Shown: piece after piece, positions 1 through 5,683 of the stretch
Numbering within the stretch: position 1 is the first letter of the stretch
Layout: the number at the start of each line of letters is the position of its first letter
The notes under the pieces: model-generated
The model's database searches: none
What the model was told of the DNA's origin: nothing
What the model saw: the letters and a program-made list of their open reading frames with translations, nothing else
Program-made: the position numbers and the translations under genes
Source of the DNA: an uncultured Pseudomonadota bacterium
GTDB lineage: Bacteria > Pseudomonadota > Gammaproteobacteria > Burkholderiales > Burkholderiaceae_C
Length of the DNA: 6,785 nucleotides
Reading direction: 5' to 3'
NCBI GenBank assembly: GCA_900320815.1
Contig: ONTY01000091.1
Location: 1-6,785 of the forward strand

Positions 1-15
1 GGAATTGCGCCATGA
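1..15 (+). CDS. 3' end of an upstream gene (last four codons and stop)
   Basis: Reading from base 1 gives Gly-Ile-Ala-Pro and then TGA at 13-15. This stop overlaps the ATG at 12-14 of the next gene in the classic ATGA arrangement, which suggests translational coupling. In related Burkholderiales I would expect an ECF-type RNA polymerase sigma factor before a DUF3619 gene, but four codons cannot confirm that. The identification of a gene end is inference from the overlap alone. Confidence 0.3.
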   Translation, partial: GIAP

Positions 16-485
16 CCCGCCCCGCACACACCGCCCCCCCTCCCGCCGATATTGAACGGCTCCAAGAGAGCTTTGCGCGTCGCTGCACCGCGCGCCTTGC
101 CAGCAGCGAACTCCCCCACGACACCGCAGAGCGTCTGCGCGCTGCACGTGAGCGGGCGTTGGCTGTGCAGCGCAGCACACATCCGGCTGTTGTGGCCAGC
201 GGCGGCACTGCCGCCATCCTGGGCGGTTTTGGGAACTTTGGCAGCAGCGGTCATGCGCGCTGGCTGGCGGGTGCTCTGCTGGCACTTGCCGCCTTTGCCC
301 TGTTTTCCTGGCAGCAGCAACGGCAACGCACACCTGCTCCCATGTCCGCGCTAGGGCTGGTCAGCGCCAGCGCCCCCATTGACATTGCCCTGCTGACCGA
401 CCCGCTGCCGCCGCAGGCGTACGCCGACCCAGGCTTTATCCATTTCCTGCGTCTGGGAACGTCGCCCACCAGCAAAACCCCGTAA
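12..485 (+). CDS. DUF3619 family protein, single-pass membrane
   Basis: A 157-residue protein that fits the betaproteobacterial DUF3619 family, whose function is unknown. The N-terminal 55 residues are charged and helical. A Gly/Ala-rich linker follows, then one hydrophobic segment at about residues 84-100, then a C-terminal tail. The tail carries a Leu-Thr-Asp-x-Leu-Pro-Pro-x-Ala-Tyr-x-Asp-Pro-Gly-Phe motif (about 128-142), which I associate with this family. The ATG overlaps the stop of the preceding gene (ATGA), which supports this start. A DUF3106 gene begins 19 nt downstream and an RDD gene follows, so co-transcription is likely. In this clade such genes usually sit behind an ECF sigma factor, which suggests an envelope or regulatory role, but that is inference. 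No catalytic motif is visible. Confidence 0.8.
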   Translation: MTRPAHTAPPPADIERLQESFARRCTARLASSELPHDTAERLRAARERALAVQRSTHPAVVASGGTAAILGGFGNFGSSGHARWLAGALLALAAFALFSWQQQRQRTPAPMSALGLVSASAPIDIALLTDPLPPQAYADPGFIHFLRLGTSPTSKTP

Positions 486-504
486 CTCCGTAATTTCACA
501 AAAA

Positions 505-909
505 ATGCCGTCCCTGCCCGCTGTGCGCTGCGCTCTCGCCGCCATCCTGCTTGCCGTCATTCCCTTGGACGCATTGGCACAAACTGCTTGGCCGCAACTT
601 TCCGCAACGCAACGCAACGCGCTGGCACCGCTCGAGCAACTGTGGCCACAGCTGAACGCGCAGCAACAGCAGCAGTGGCTGGCACTGGCACAGCGCTTTG
701 CCTCTATGCCACCTGCCGAACAAGCCACACTGCACAGCCGCATGAATGAATGGGCACGCATGACGCCCACCGAGCGCGAGCAAGCGCGCATGGGCTTTGA
801 TGCCACACGTAGCCTGCCCGACACAGAAAAGCGCGCACGCTGGCAGCAGTACCAAACCCTACCCGCCCAAGAGCGCGCCCGCCTGGCCAACGATCCTGGC
901 GCACGCTGA
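505..909 (+). CDS. DUF3106 family secreted protein
   Basis: A 134-residue protein with a signal peptide: Arg8, a hydrophobic core at about 10-20, and an Ala-Leu-Ala cleavage site before Gln26. The mature part is almost all helix and is rich in Gln, Arg and Trp. It has repeated short blocks of the form Leu-Pro/Thr-x-x-Glu-Arg-x-Arg (about residues 87-93 and 119-127), the hallmark of DUF3106. Expected location is the periplasm; the molecular function is unknown. The start is the only ATG ahead of the signal peptide. The leader before it is AT-rich and has no clear Shine-Dalgarno sequence. The gene lies between DUF3619 and RDD genes on the same strand with gaps of about 20 nt, consistent with one operon. 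A periplasmic binding or stress-linked role is possible but nothing in the sequence proves it. Confidence 0.8.
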   Translation: MPSLPAVRCALAAILLAVIPLDALAQTAWPQLSATQRNALAPLEQLWPQLNAQQQQQWLALAQRFASMPPAEQATLHSRMNEWARMTPTEREQARMGFDATRSLPDTEKRARWQQYQTLPAQERARLANDPGAR

Positions 910-931
910 CCCCCTACCCCTCCCCCTTCCC

Positions 932-1510
932 ATGACAGAAGCCACCGCTCCGGAAAAAAACGCCCTGCGCGCTCCATCGCTGCACCGCCGCATGGCATGC
1001 TGGCTCTATGAAGGCGTGCTGCTGTTTGGCGTTGTCGTGCTCTCAGGGCTGTTTTTCAGCATCCTCGTGCAGCAGCGTCACGCCCTGTGGCATCGCCACG
1101 GGATGCAAGCGTTTCAGTTCGCCGTACTCGCGCTTTACTTCACCGTCTTTTGGCGCCGGGGCGGGCAAACGCTGGCAATGAAAACCTGGCGCATCCGCCT
1201 CATCGATACCGCTGGCCGCCCCGTCAGCAGTGCACGCGCCCTGCTGCGCTATCTGCTGTGCTGGTTGTGGTTCCTGCCGCCCATGTCCACGCGCGCCATT
1301 TGGCCCACGTTACCCGCGCTGGAAGTGTGCGTGCTGCTGGGCGGCTGGATTTGCGTGTGGGCGCTGCTGTCCAACTTCCACCCGCAGCGTCAGTTCTGGC
1401 ACGATGCCCTTGCCGGCACGCGCTTGGTCGAGGTGCCGTTCGAACCAGGCAAACAGCACTCCATCTGGCCACTGTTGTTCAGAAAGAAAAAAACGCCTGC
1501 CGCCGATTGA
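932..1510 (+). CDS. RDD family membrane protein
   Basis: A 192-residue integral membrane protein. Hydrophobic segments lie at about 27-46, 59-75 and 130-149, with a shorter one near 105-117. The middle loop, Gly-Gln-Thr-Leu-Ala-Met-Lys near 78-84 then an Ile-Arg-Leu-Ile-Asp stretch near 88-92, matches the 'GQT.GM...RVVD..G' segment of the RDD family. A Trp-His-Asp-Ala-Leu-Ala-Gly-Thr-Arg-Leu-Val motif at 156-166 matches the family's C-terminal 'HD.laGT.vV' signature. The Asp that normally follows the first Arg in helix 1 is Glu27 here. The chosen ATG puts Arg19-Arg20 just before the first helix; the frame is open further upstream but overlaps the DUF3106 gene. RDD proteins are poorly characterised; transport or ion exchange roles have been proposed for some. 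It is the fourth gene of the + strand run, and the next start is 35 nt after its stop. Confidence 0.82.
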   Translation: MTEATAPEKNALRAPSLHRRMACWLYEGVLLFGVVVLSGLFFSILVQQRHALWHRHGMQAFQFAVLALYFTVFWRRGGQTLAMKTWRIRLIDTAGRPVSSARALLRYLLCWLWFLPPMSTRAIWPTLPALEVCVLLGGWICVWALLSNFHPQRQFWHDALAGTRLVEVPFEPGKQHSIWPLLFRKKKTPAAD

Positions 1511-1545
1511 ACTGGGCACTGCGTGCATCCCTGAAAAAACACCCA

Positions 1546-2169
1546 ATGGCACAGCATTTCAGCATCCACCCCGAAAACCCGCAGCCGCGCCTGCTCACCC
1601 AAGCCGCTGTGCTGCTGGCGCAAGGCGGCGTGCTCGCCGTACCCACCGACTCTGGCTACGCCCTCGCCTGCCAGATTGACGACAAAGCCGCCGCCGACCA
1701 CATGCGCCGCTTGCGTCAGCTTGACGCCCACCATCCCTTCTCGCTGCTGTGTCCCGGGCTGCGCGAGCTTGCCAGCTATGCCCTTGTCGACAACGCGCAG
1801 TTCCGTCTACTCAGAGCCGCCACCCCAGGCCCCTTCACCTTTGTGCTGCCCGCCAGCCGCCAGGTGCCCAAGCGCGTCAGCCATCCACGGCGCAAAACCA
1901 TTGGCCTGCGCGTGCCCGCGCACACCGCTCTGCAAGCCCTGCTTGCCGAGCATGGTGCACCGCTGCTGGCCACCACACTCATCATGGAAGGCGAAGAAGA
2001 GCCGCTTGCCGAAGCCGCCGACATCCTCGAGCGGCTAGGCAAACACCTTGCCGCCGTCATTGACTGCGGCGCCTGCCCCGCACAGCCAAGCACCGTCATT
2101 GATTTGAGCGGCGACGTGCCCACCGTGCTGCGGCGCGGCCTCGGCGACGCTGCGCTGCTCGGGCTGTAA
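1546..2169 (+). CDS. yciO: YciO-type Sua5/YciO/YrdC family protein
   Basis: A 207-residue protein that aligns from end to end with Escherichia coli YciO (about 206 residues) as I remember it. Shared blocks are Phe-x-Ile-His-Pro-x-Asn-Pro-Gln near the N-terminus, Pro-Thr-Asp-Ser-Gly-Tyr-Ala-Leu at 33-40, Arg-Lys-Thr-Ile-Gly-Leu-Arg-Val-Pro at 116-124, and Pro-Ser-Thr-Val-Ile-Asp-Leu at 181-187. The fold is that of TsaC/Sua5, which makes threonylcarbamoyl-AMP for the t6A modification of tRNA. YciO is a paralogue whose role in t6A is not established, so the common label 'threonylcarbamoyl-AMP synthase' may overstate it. The ATG at 1546 was chosen because it reproduces the YciO N-terminus; the frame is open much further upstream but only as a shadow of the RDD gene. 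There is no strong Shine-Dalgarno sequence, so coupling to the RDD gene is likely. Confidence 0.88.
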   Translation: MAQHFSIHPENPQPRLLTQAAVLLAQGGVLAVPTDSGYALACQIDDKAAADHMRRLRQLDAHHPFSLLCPGLRELASYALVDNAQFRLLRAATPGPFTFVLPASRQVPKRVSHPRRKTIGLRVPAHTALQALLAEHGAPLLATTLIMEGEEEPLAEAADILERLGKHLAAVIDCGACPAQPSTVIDLSGDVPTVLRRGLGDAALLGL

Positions 2170-2195
2170 ACGTTTCATCCCCTCGCGCCTCCATC

Positions 2196-2219
2196 GTAGG
2201 GACGCGACTTGTCGCGCCC
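2196..2219 (+). repeat. GTAG-type REP-like palindrome
   Basis: GTAG at 2196-2199 leads into a hairpin. The inner stem is CGCGAC (2203-2208) against GTCGCG (2211-2216) with a TT loop, and it is extended by GG/CC pairs across one A-C mismatch. A GTAG tetranucleotide next to an imperfect GC-rich hairpin is the known layout of REP elements mobilised by RAYT (IS200/IS605-like) transposases. No T-run follows, so it is not a standard terminator, although it sits 27 nt after yciO and could protect the transcript end. Confidence 0.5.
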
Positions 2220-2229
2220 GCCCGCTTCA

Positions 2230-2248
2230 TGCACCCACAAAGGGTGCA
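2230..2248. repeat. Small hairpin, 7-bp perfect stem
   Basis: TGCACCC at 2230-2236 pairs perfectly with GGGTGCA at 2242-2248 around a five-base ACAAA loop. It lies between the REP-like hairpin and the larger palindromic element. There is no T-tract beside it. Its role is unknown; part of a palindrome-rich intergenic region. Confidence 0.35.
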
Positions 2249-2277
2249 ATACATCGCGCTCCCCCAATGAAACATAT

Positions 2278-2421
2278 GGGTATCAATCCATCACCGGCTT
2301 CTCAAGCCGGTAACCACAAGAAATAACAATGGGTATAACAATGGGTCTATGAAACACTTCATATACCCATCAACAAAACACACTATCGCCGGCTTCTCAA
2401 GCCGGCGATGAATGTATACCC
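2278..2421. repeat. Palindromic element A: two inverted 59-bp units
   Basis: Unit 1 (2278-2336) reads GGGTAT, 10 nt, the 17-nt hairpin CCGGCTTCTCAAGCCGG (2294-2310), 20 nt, GGGTAT (2331-2336). Unit 2 (2363-2421) is the same layout inverted: ATACCC, 20 nt, the identical 17-nt hairpin (2389-2405), 10 nt, ATACCC. The hairpin in unit 2 extends to an 11-bp perfect stem (2385-2395 with 2399-2409). The outer 25 bp of the two ends match as inverted repeats at about 20 of 25 positions. A third hairpin, ATGGGTCTATGAA (2341-2353) against TTCATATACCCAT (2358-2370), with one mismatch, lies in the middle. No coding frame explains this pattern. It resembles a REP pair (BIME) or MITE, but I do not recognise a named family. 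Confidence 0.75.
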
Positions 2422-2449
2422 AAGCAAACAACACGCACAAGGCGCACAT

Positions 2450-2503
2450 AAAAAAACATCCCCTCGCCCCCCCGCCGCATTGCGCGCAGCGGGAGGCAAG
2501 GGG
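2450..2503 (-). terminator. Rho-independent terminator of the minus-strand dehydrogenase operon
   Basis: On the minus strand the arm complementary to 2489-2503 (CCCCTTGCCTCCCGC) pairs with the arm complementary to 2460-2475. The stem is about 15 bp with one G bulge, a G-T pair or two, and a loop of about 13 nt. Three bases after the stem the transcript enters seven consecutive U residues (2450-2456). It lies about 30 nt past the stop of the small membrane gene and fits its transcription direction. Confidence 0.75.
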
Positions 2504-2532
2504 CAGGGATGAGGGGGAAAGGTCGCTGCATT

Positions 2533-2835
2533 TCACTTGCCAGACAATTTCTTCCAAACAGCAGCAAAAAACAGAGCCAACATTTCCAGCGTGCCAAAAT
2601 CAAGCAGCACCAGCAACGGCACCCACTTCGGCACGGAGCCGACGGCGCCTGCAAGCAACCAGCCGAGCAACAGTGTTATCCAGCAGGGGAGCCACACGGT
2701 GGAATAATGTCGCAAGGGCTTATCAGGATTTTGCTGCAATTGCCTTTCTTGTTGCCAGCGCAAATACAGCATCATCCAGTCGCAAAAGACAAAAAGCGCA
2801 AATGGCGCAAAACACGCCGCCTGTCTCCACGTCAC
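2533..2835 (-). CDS. Small three-helix membrane protein, hypothetical
   Basis: A 100-residue protein with hydrophobic segments at about 6-26, 48-68 and 71-93 and a basic end (Lys-Lys-Leu-Ser-Gly-Lys). A hydrophilic loop at 27-45 contains Arg-Trp-Gln-Gln-Glu-Arg and Asn-Pro-Asp-Lys-Pro. I do not recognise the family. The GTG start at 2835 was chosen because AGGAAGG lies six bases before it on the minus strand. A longer reading of the same frame runs back into the dehydrogenase gene and lacks any such signal. The gene starts 82 nt after the dehydrogenase stop, on the same strand, and is followed by a strong terminator, so it is probably the second gene of a two-gene transcript. An inner-membrane location is likely. 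Whether it works with the dehydrogenase is unknown. Confidence 0.6.
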   Translation of the reverse strand: MTWRQAACFAPFALFVFCDWMMLYLRWQQERQLQQNPDKPLRHYSTVWLPCWITLLLGWLLAGAVGSVPKWVPLLVLLDFGTLEMLALFFAAVWKKLSGK

Positions 2836-2917
2836 AACTTGCCTTCCTGCGTGCGGCAGCGCGAGCCAGGCGATGCCGCGCTGCTGAACCTCTAACAGCC
2901 TCCCCCCTGAAACAGCC

Positions 2918-3985
2918 CTAAAAATAGCTCTGCTGAAAATACCCGCCCCACGCTGAATCCGGCTGCTGCTTTGCGTGTTCCACCCCCAGTGCCTTCGGGT
3001 TGATGATATTCGTTGGCTCATTATTCAAATAATTGATGATATTCTCAAACGCCACACCAAAACTTTGTTCATAATTATCCTGCTCCACATAGCCAATATG
3101 CGGCGTGCAAATGCAGTTTTCCAGCCGCAGCAGCGCGTGCCCCTGCAAAATCGGCTCGCTTTCAAATATATCAATCGCTGCCATCCCCGGGCGCCCGCGG
3201 TTGAGCGCAATTACCAGCGCATCGGGCGCAATCAGCTCTGCACACGAGGTATTGACCAGCAGCGCCGAGGGCTTCATCAGCCCCAAATCCTCCAGCCCAA
3301 TCATGGCGCGCGTCTCTTCCGTGAGGCGCACGTGCAGCGACAGCACATCCGAATACACCAGCAGCTGCTCACGCGAGACTGCCGGCTGAAAGCCTTCGCG
3401 CTGCGCGCGCTCACGCGCCGACTCACTGCCCCACACCAGCACATTCATGCCAAACGCGCGCCCATAGCCTGCCACTAGCCGCCCCACCTGCCCGTAGCCC
3501 CACACCCCCAAGATGCGCCCACGCAGCGACTGCCCAATGCGGAAGTTCGGCAGCATGGACGAGGCACGCAGCCCCGAGTGCTGCCACGCTCCATGCTTCA
3601 AATTACCGATGTACTGCGGCAGCCGCCGCTGCGCCGCCAGCACCAGCGCCCACGTCAGCTCCGCGCACGCCACCGGCGCCAGCGGTGCCAGCGCCTCGGC
3701 CACCGCCACACCGTGCTCGGTGCACGCTGCCACGTCGATATGTGCGCCCACTGCGCCCACCTGCGAGACCATGCGCAGGTGTGGCAGCTTTTCCAGCAGC
3801 GCCCGTGTAATCGCTGTGCGCGCTCCGATAAGCATCAAAATCTGAGCGTCACGCAGCCGCACCGCAAGCTGCCCCACGCCCTTCACGGTATTCGTATACA
3901 CCTTCAGCGGCACTTCGCCAAACTGCTTGACGCACTCCAAGCGGCACACCGCATCCTGATAATCATCCAGCACCACAATGTTCAT
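2918..3985 (-). CDS. D-2-hydroxyacid dehydrogenase family protein with altered active site
   Basis: A 355-residue protein of the NAD-dependent D-isomer-specific 2-hydroxyacid dehydrogenase family, normally a cytosolic enzyme reducing 2-oxoacids to D-2-hydroxyacids. The N-terminal part of the substrate domain comes first. The Rossmann domain follows, with Gly-Tyr-Gly-Gln-Val-Gly at 163-168, then the catalytic region. The family Glu (277, in Phe-Glu-Ser-Glu-Pro) and His (296, in Thr-Pro-His-Ile-Gly-Tyr) are present. The catalytic Arg expected in the Asn-Thr-Ser-Arg motif is Cys248 (TGT, one transition from CGT). Two substrate-site motifs that I remember as Arg-Glu-Arg-Thr and Gln-Thr-Gly-Arg-Val-Gly in relatives read Gly-Ala-Arg-Thr (54-57) and Gln-Val-Gly-Ala-Val-Gly (75-80). 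The ATG at 3985 gives the usual Met-Asn-Ile-Val-Val-Leu-Asp-Asp-Tyr start. The frame is open back to 4186, but that part is repeat sequence. The product may be inactive or have changed chemistry. Confidence 0.88.
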   Translation of the reverse strand: MNIVVLDDYQDAVCRLECVKQFGEVPLKVYTNTVKGVGQLAVRLRDAQILMLIGARTAITRALLEKLPHLRMVSQVGAVGAHIDVAACTEHGVAVAEALAPLAPVACAELTWALVLAAQRRLPQYIGNLKHGAWQHSGLRASSMLPNFRIGQSLRGRILGVWGYGQVGRLVAGYGRAFGMNVLVWGSESARERAQREGFQPAVSREQLLVYSDVLSLHVRLTEETRAMIGLEDLGLMKPSALLVNTSCAELIAPDALVIALNRGRPGMAAIDIFESEPILQGHALLRLENCICTPHIGYVEQDNYEQSFGVAFENIINYLNNEPTNIINPKALGVEHAKQQPDSAWGGYFQQSYF

Positions 3986-4053
3986 GGACGCGCATTGTGC
4001 GCGAAGCCACCGCCCCCCATCGCCTACCCGGCACGCAATATTGCACACCATAG

Positions 4054-4184
4054 GGGTATTCATCATTTGCCCGCATGCCTTGCGGACAAGATAAGGGAAG
4101 TAATTGGAGTATGACAAAGAACTAAATACCCAAATGCGATAGAACGCATTACCCGCATATCTTGCGGGTATCAATAAGATACCC
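4054..4184. repeat. Palindromic element B: two inverted 59-bp units
   Basis: Unit 3 (4054-4112) reads GGGTAT, 10 nt, a 17-nt hairpin region (4070-4086, CCCGCATGCCTTGCGGA), 20 nt, GAGTAT (4107-4112, one change from GGGTAT). Unit 4 (4126-4184) is inverted: ATACCC, 20 nt, CCCGCATATCTTGCGGG (4152-4168), 10 nt, ATACCC. The lengths 6-10-17-20-6 equal those of element A exactly, although the hairpin sequences differ. Unit 4 holds further hairpins: AATGCG/CGCATT (4133-4150) and GGGTATC/GATACCC (4166-4184). The second cannot form together with the main 8-bp stem (4150-4157 with 4163-4170). The ten bases GGGTATCAAT occur in both elements (2278-2287 and 4166-4175). The element lies upstream of the dehydrogenase start and of lysC. 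Confidence 0.72.
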
Positions 4185-4272
4185 AATCACAGTACTACGC
4201 GCTCCATACCTTTGCCAAGAAGCAACTGACGCCGCGAAATCGCCGCAGCGGCTTCCCGCTCACTGCCTGCCG

Positions 4273-4306
4273 TTCACCACCTCTGTGCCGCAGCGCAGCA
4301 TAGAAT
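4273..4306 (+). promoter_or_regulatory. Possible lysC promoter
   Basis: TAGAAT at 4301-4306 is a good -10 hexamer (consensus TATAAT) and is AT-rich in a GC-rich setting. TTCACC at 4273-4278 resembles a -35 box, but the spacing of 22 bp is too long, so the -35 assignment is weak. Transcription would begin near 4313, just at the base of the leader hairpin before lysC. From 4185 to 4272 I see no gene or clear signal. Confidence 0.3.
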
Positions 4307-4313
4307 GCCTTTC

Positions 4314-4354
4314 CGCCCGCCGCGCTCCCCCCCGCGAGCGGGCGCTTTTCTTTT
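4314..4354 (+). promoter_or_regulatory. Terminator-like leader hairpin before lysC
   Basis: CGCCCGC (4314-4320) pairs with GCGGGCG (4338-4344), and the T-rich tract TTTTCTTTT (4346-4354) follows, which is the form of an intrinsic terminator. A competing stem, CGCTC (4323-4327) with GAGCG (4336-4340), would disrupt it. The tract ends 20 nt before the lysC ATG. It may attenuate lysC or end upstream transcripts. I see no leader peptide rich in Lys or Thr codons and no recognisable lysine riboswitch. Confidence 0.35.
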
Positions 4355-4374
4355 CCTGCTAACACTTTTCACGT

Positions 4375-5664
4375 ATGGCACTCATCGTTCACAAATACGG
4401 CGGCACCTCGATGGGGTCCACCGAACGCATCGCCAACGTCGCGCGGCGCGTTGCCAAATGGGCACGCGCCGGCCATCAGATGGTCGTGGTGCCCAGCGCC
4501 ATGAGCGGCGAAACCAACCGCCTGCTGGCGCTGGCCAAGGAACTCGCCCCCGCTGGCGTGCCCGACGCTGCCTACCTGCGCGAGCAAGACGCTCTCGCCG
4601 CCACGGGCGAGCAGGCATCCTCCGCGCTGCTCGCCATCGCGCTGCAAGCCATCGGCCAGCCCGCCGTCAGCTACACCGGCTGGCAAGTGGCGGTGCACAC
4701 TGACAGCGCCTACACCAAGGCGCGCATTGAAAGCATCGACGCCGAGCGCGTGCGCGCCGACCTGGCTGCCGGACGCGTCGTCATCGTCACCGGCTTTCAG
4801 GGCATCGACGAGCTGGGCAACATCACCACCCTTGGGCGCGGCGGCTCCGACACCTCGGCTGTGGCAATGGCCGCCGCCCTGGGCGCCGACGAGTGTCTGA
4901 TCTACACCGATGTGGACGGCGTCTACACCACCGACCCGCGCATCGTCCCTGAGGCGCGGCGCCTGCGCACCATCAGCTTCGAAGAGATGCTCGAACTCGC
5001 CAGCCTGGGCAGCAAAGTGCTGCAAATCCGCTCCGTGGAGTTCGCCGGCAAATACCGCGTGCCCGTGCGCGTGCTCTCCAGCTTCACCCCCTGGGACATT
5101 GACATCACCGAAGAAGCCCGCTCGGGCACCCTGATTACCTTTGAGGAAGACGAAAAAATGGAAAAAGAACTCATCTCCGGCATCACCCCCAGCCGCGAGG
5201 AAGCCAAGATTGCCGTCATTGGCGTGCCCGACAAACCCGGCACCGCCGCGCAAATCCTCGGTGCGGTGGCTGCCGCCGGCATTGAAGTGGACGTCGTCAT
5301 CCAGAACGTGGCCAAAGACGGGCGCACCGACTTTTCTTTCACCGTCGCACGCGGCGAGTGCGAGCGCGCCGTCGAACTGCTGCGCCAGCAAGTTGTGCCG
5401 GCACTCGGCGGCAACGTCGAAGTGGCCAGCGACAAGCACATCTGCAAAGTCAGCATCGTGGGCATCGGCATGCGCAGCCACGTAGGCGTGGCCAGCACCA
5501 TGTTCCGCACCCTCAGCGAAGAGGGCATCAACATCCAGATGATTTCCACCAGCGAAATCAAAATTTCCGTGGTCATCGACGAGAAATACACCGAACTCGC
5601 CGTGCGCGCCCTGCACAAAGCCTTCGGCCTGGAGCAGGCCGGCAGCAGCAAAAAGCTGGCATAA
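4375..5664 (+). CDS. lysC: Aspartate kinase
   Basis: A 429-residue monofunctional aspartokinase. It phosphorylates L-aspartate with ATP to 4-phospho-L-aspartate, the first step towards lysine, threonine, methionine and diaminopimelate. The kinase domain (about 1-245) has Lys-Tyr-Gly-Gly-Thr-Ser at 7-12, Gly-Arg-Gly-Gly-Ser-Asp-Thr-Ser at 154-161 and [12 protein letters not shown] at 178-189. Two ACT regulatory domains follow: one from about 269, with Pro-Asp-Lys-Pro-Gly-Thr, and one from about 355, with Gly-Ile-Gly-Met-Arg-Ser-His at 363-369. The length is normal for the alpha2-beta2 type, which is feedback-inhibited by lysine and/or threonine. The ATG is the only start that precedes the kinase motif. 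No clear Shine-Dalgarno sequence is seen; a terminator-like hairpin lies just upstream. tRNA-Ser follows 19 nt later. In many relatives tilS precedes lysC, but it is absent here. Confidence 0.97.
   Translation: MALIVHKYGGTSMGSTERIANVARRVAKWARAGHQMVVVPSAMSGETNRLLALAKELAPAGVPDAAYLREQDALAATGEQASSALLAIALQAIGQPAVSYTGWQVAVHTDSAYTKARIESIDAERVRADLAAGRVVIVTGFQGIDELGNITTLGRGGSDTSAVAMAAALGADECLIYTDVDGVYTTDPRIVPEARRLRTISFEEMLELASLGSKVLQIRSVEFAGKYRVPVRVLSSFTPWDIDITEEARSGTLITFEEDEKMEKELISGITPSREEAKIAVIGVPDKPGTAAQILGAVAAAGIEVDVVIQNVAKDGRTDFSFTVARGECERAVELLRQQVVPALGGNVEVASDKHICKVSIVGIGMRSHVGVASTMFRTLSEEGINIQMISTSEIKISVVIDEKYTELAVRALHKAFGLEQAGSSKKLA
5143..5160 (+). promoter_or_regulatory. Putative internal translation start for the aspartokinase beta subunit
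   Basis: Inside lysC, GAGGAAGA (5143-5150) lies seven bases before the in-frame ATG at 5158 (Met262), a better Shine-Dalgarno arrangement than that of the full gene. Initiation here would give a 168-residue protein made of the two ACT domains. In Bacillus and Corynebacterium aspartokinases the beta subunit is made by such an in-frame internal start at a similar place. That it happens here is inference. Confidence 0.5.
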
Positions 5665-5683
5665 TCCACCGCTTTCCTCGCGC

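Noticed and set aside
351..998. A 215-codon minus-strand frame across DUF3619, DUF3106 and RDD genes
   Set aside because: The translation is rich in Cys, Ser and Arg, has no domain, and spans three well-supported + strand genes.
1087..1545. N-terminal extension of the YciO frame
   Set aside because: It is a shadow of the RDD gene, Arg-rich, and YciO homology begins exactly at the ATG at 1546.
2412..2921. A 169-codon + strand frame opposite the small membrane gene
   Set aside because: Low-complexity composition without a domain; it reads through the terminator hairpin and the opposite strand has a better-supported gene.
2274..4190. CRISPR array
   Set aside because: The repeats are only four, inverted in pairs, palindromic, and separated by genes; there are no regular spacers and no cas genes.
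4185..4374. Remnant of tilS upstream of lysC
   Set aside because: None of the frames here shows a TilS-like motif, so presence of a remnant cannot be supported.
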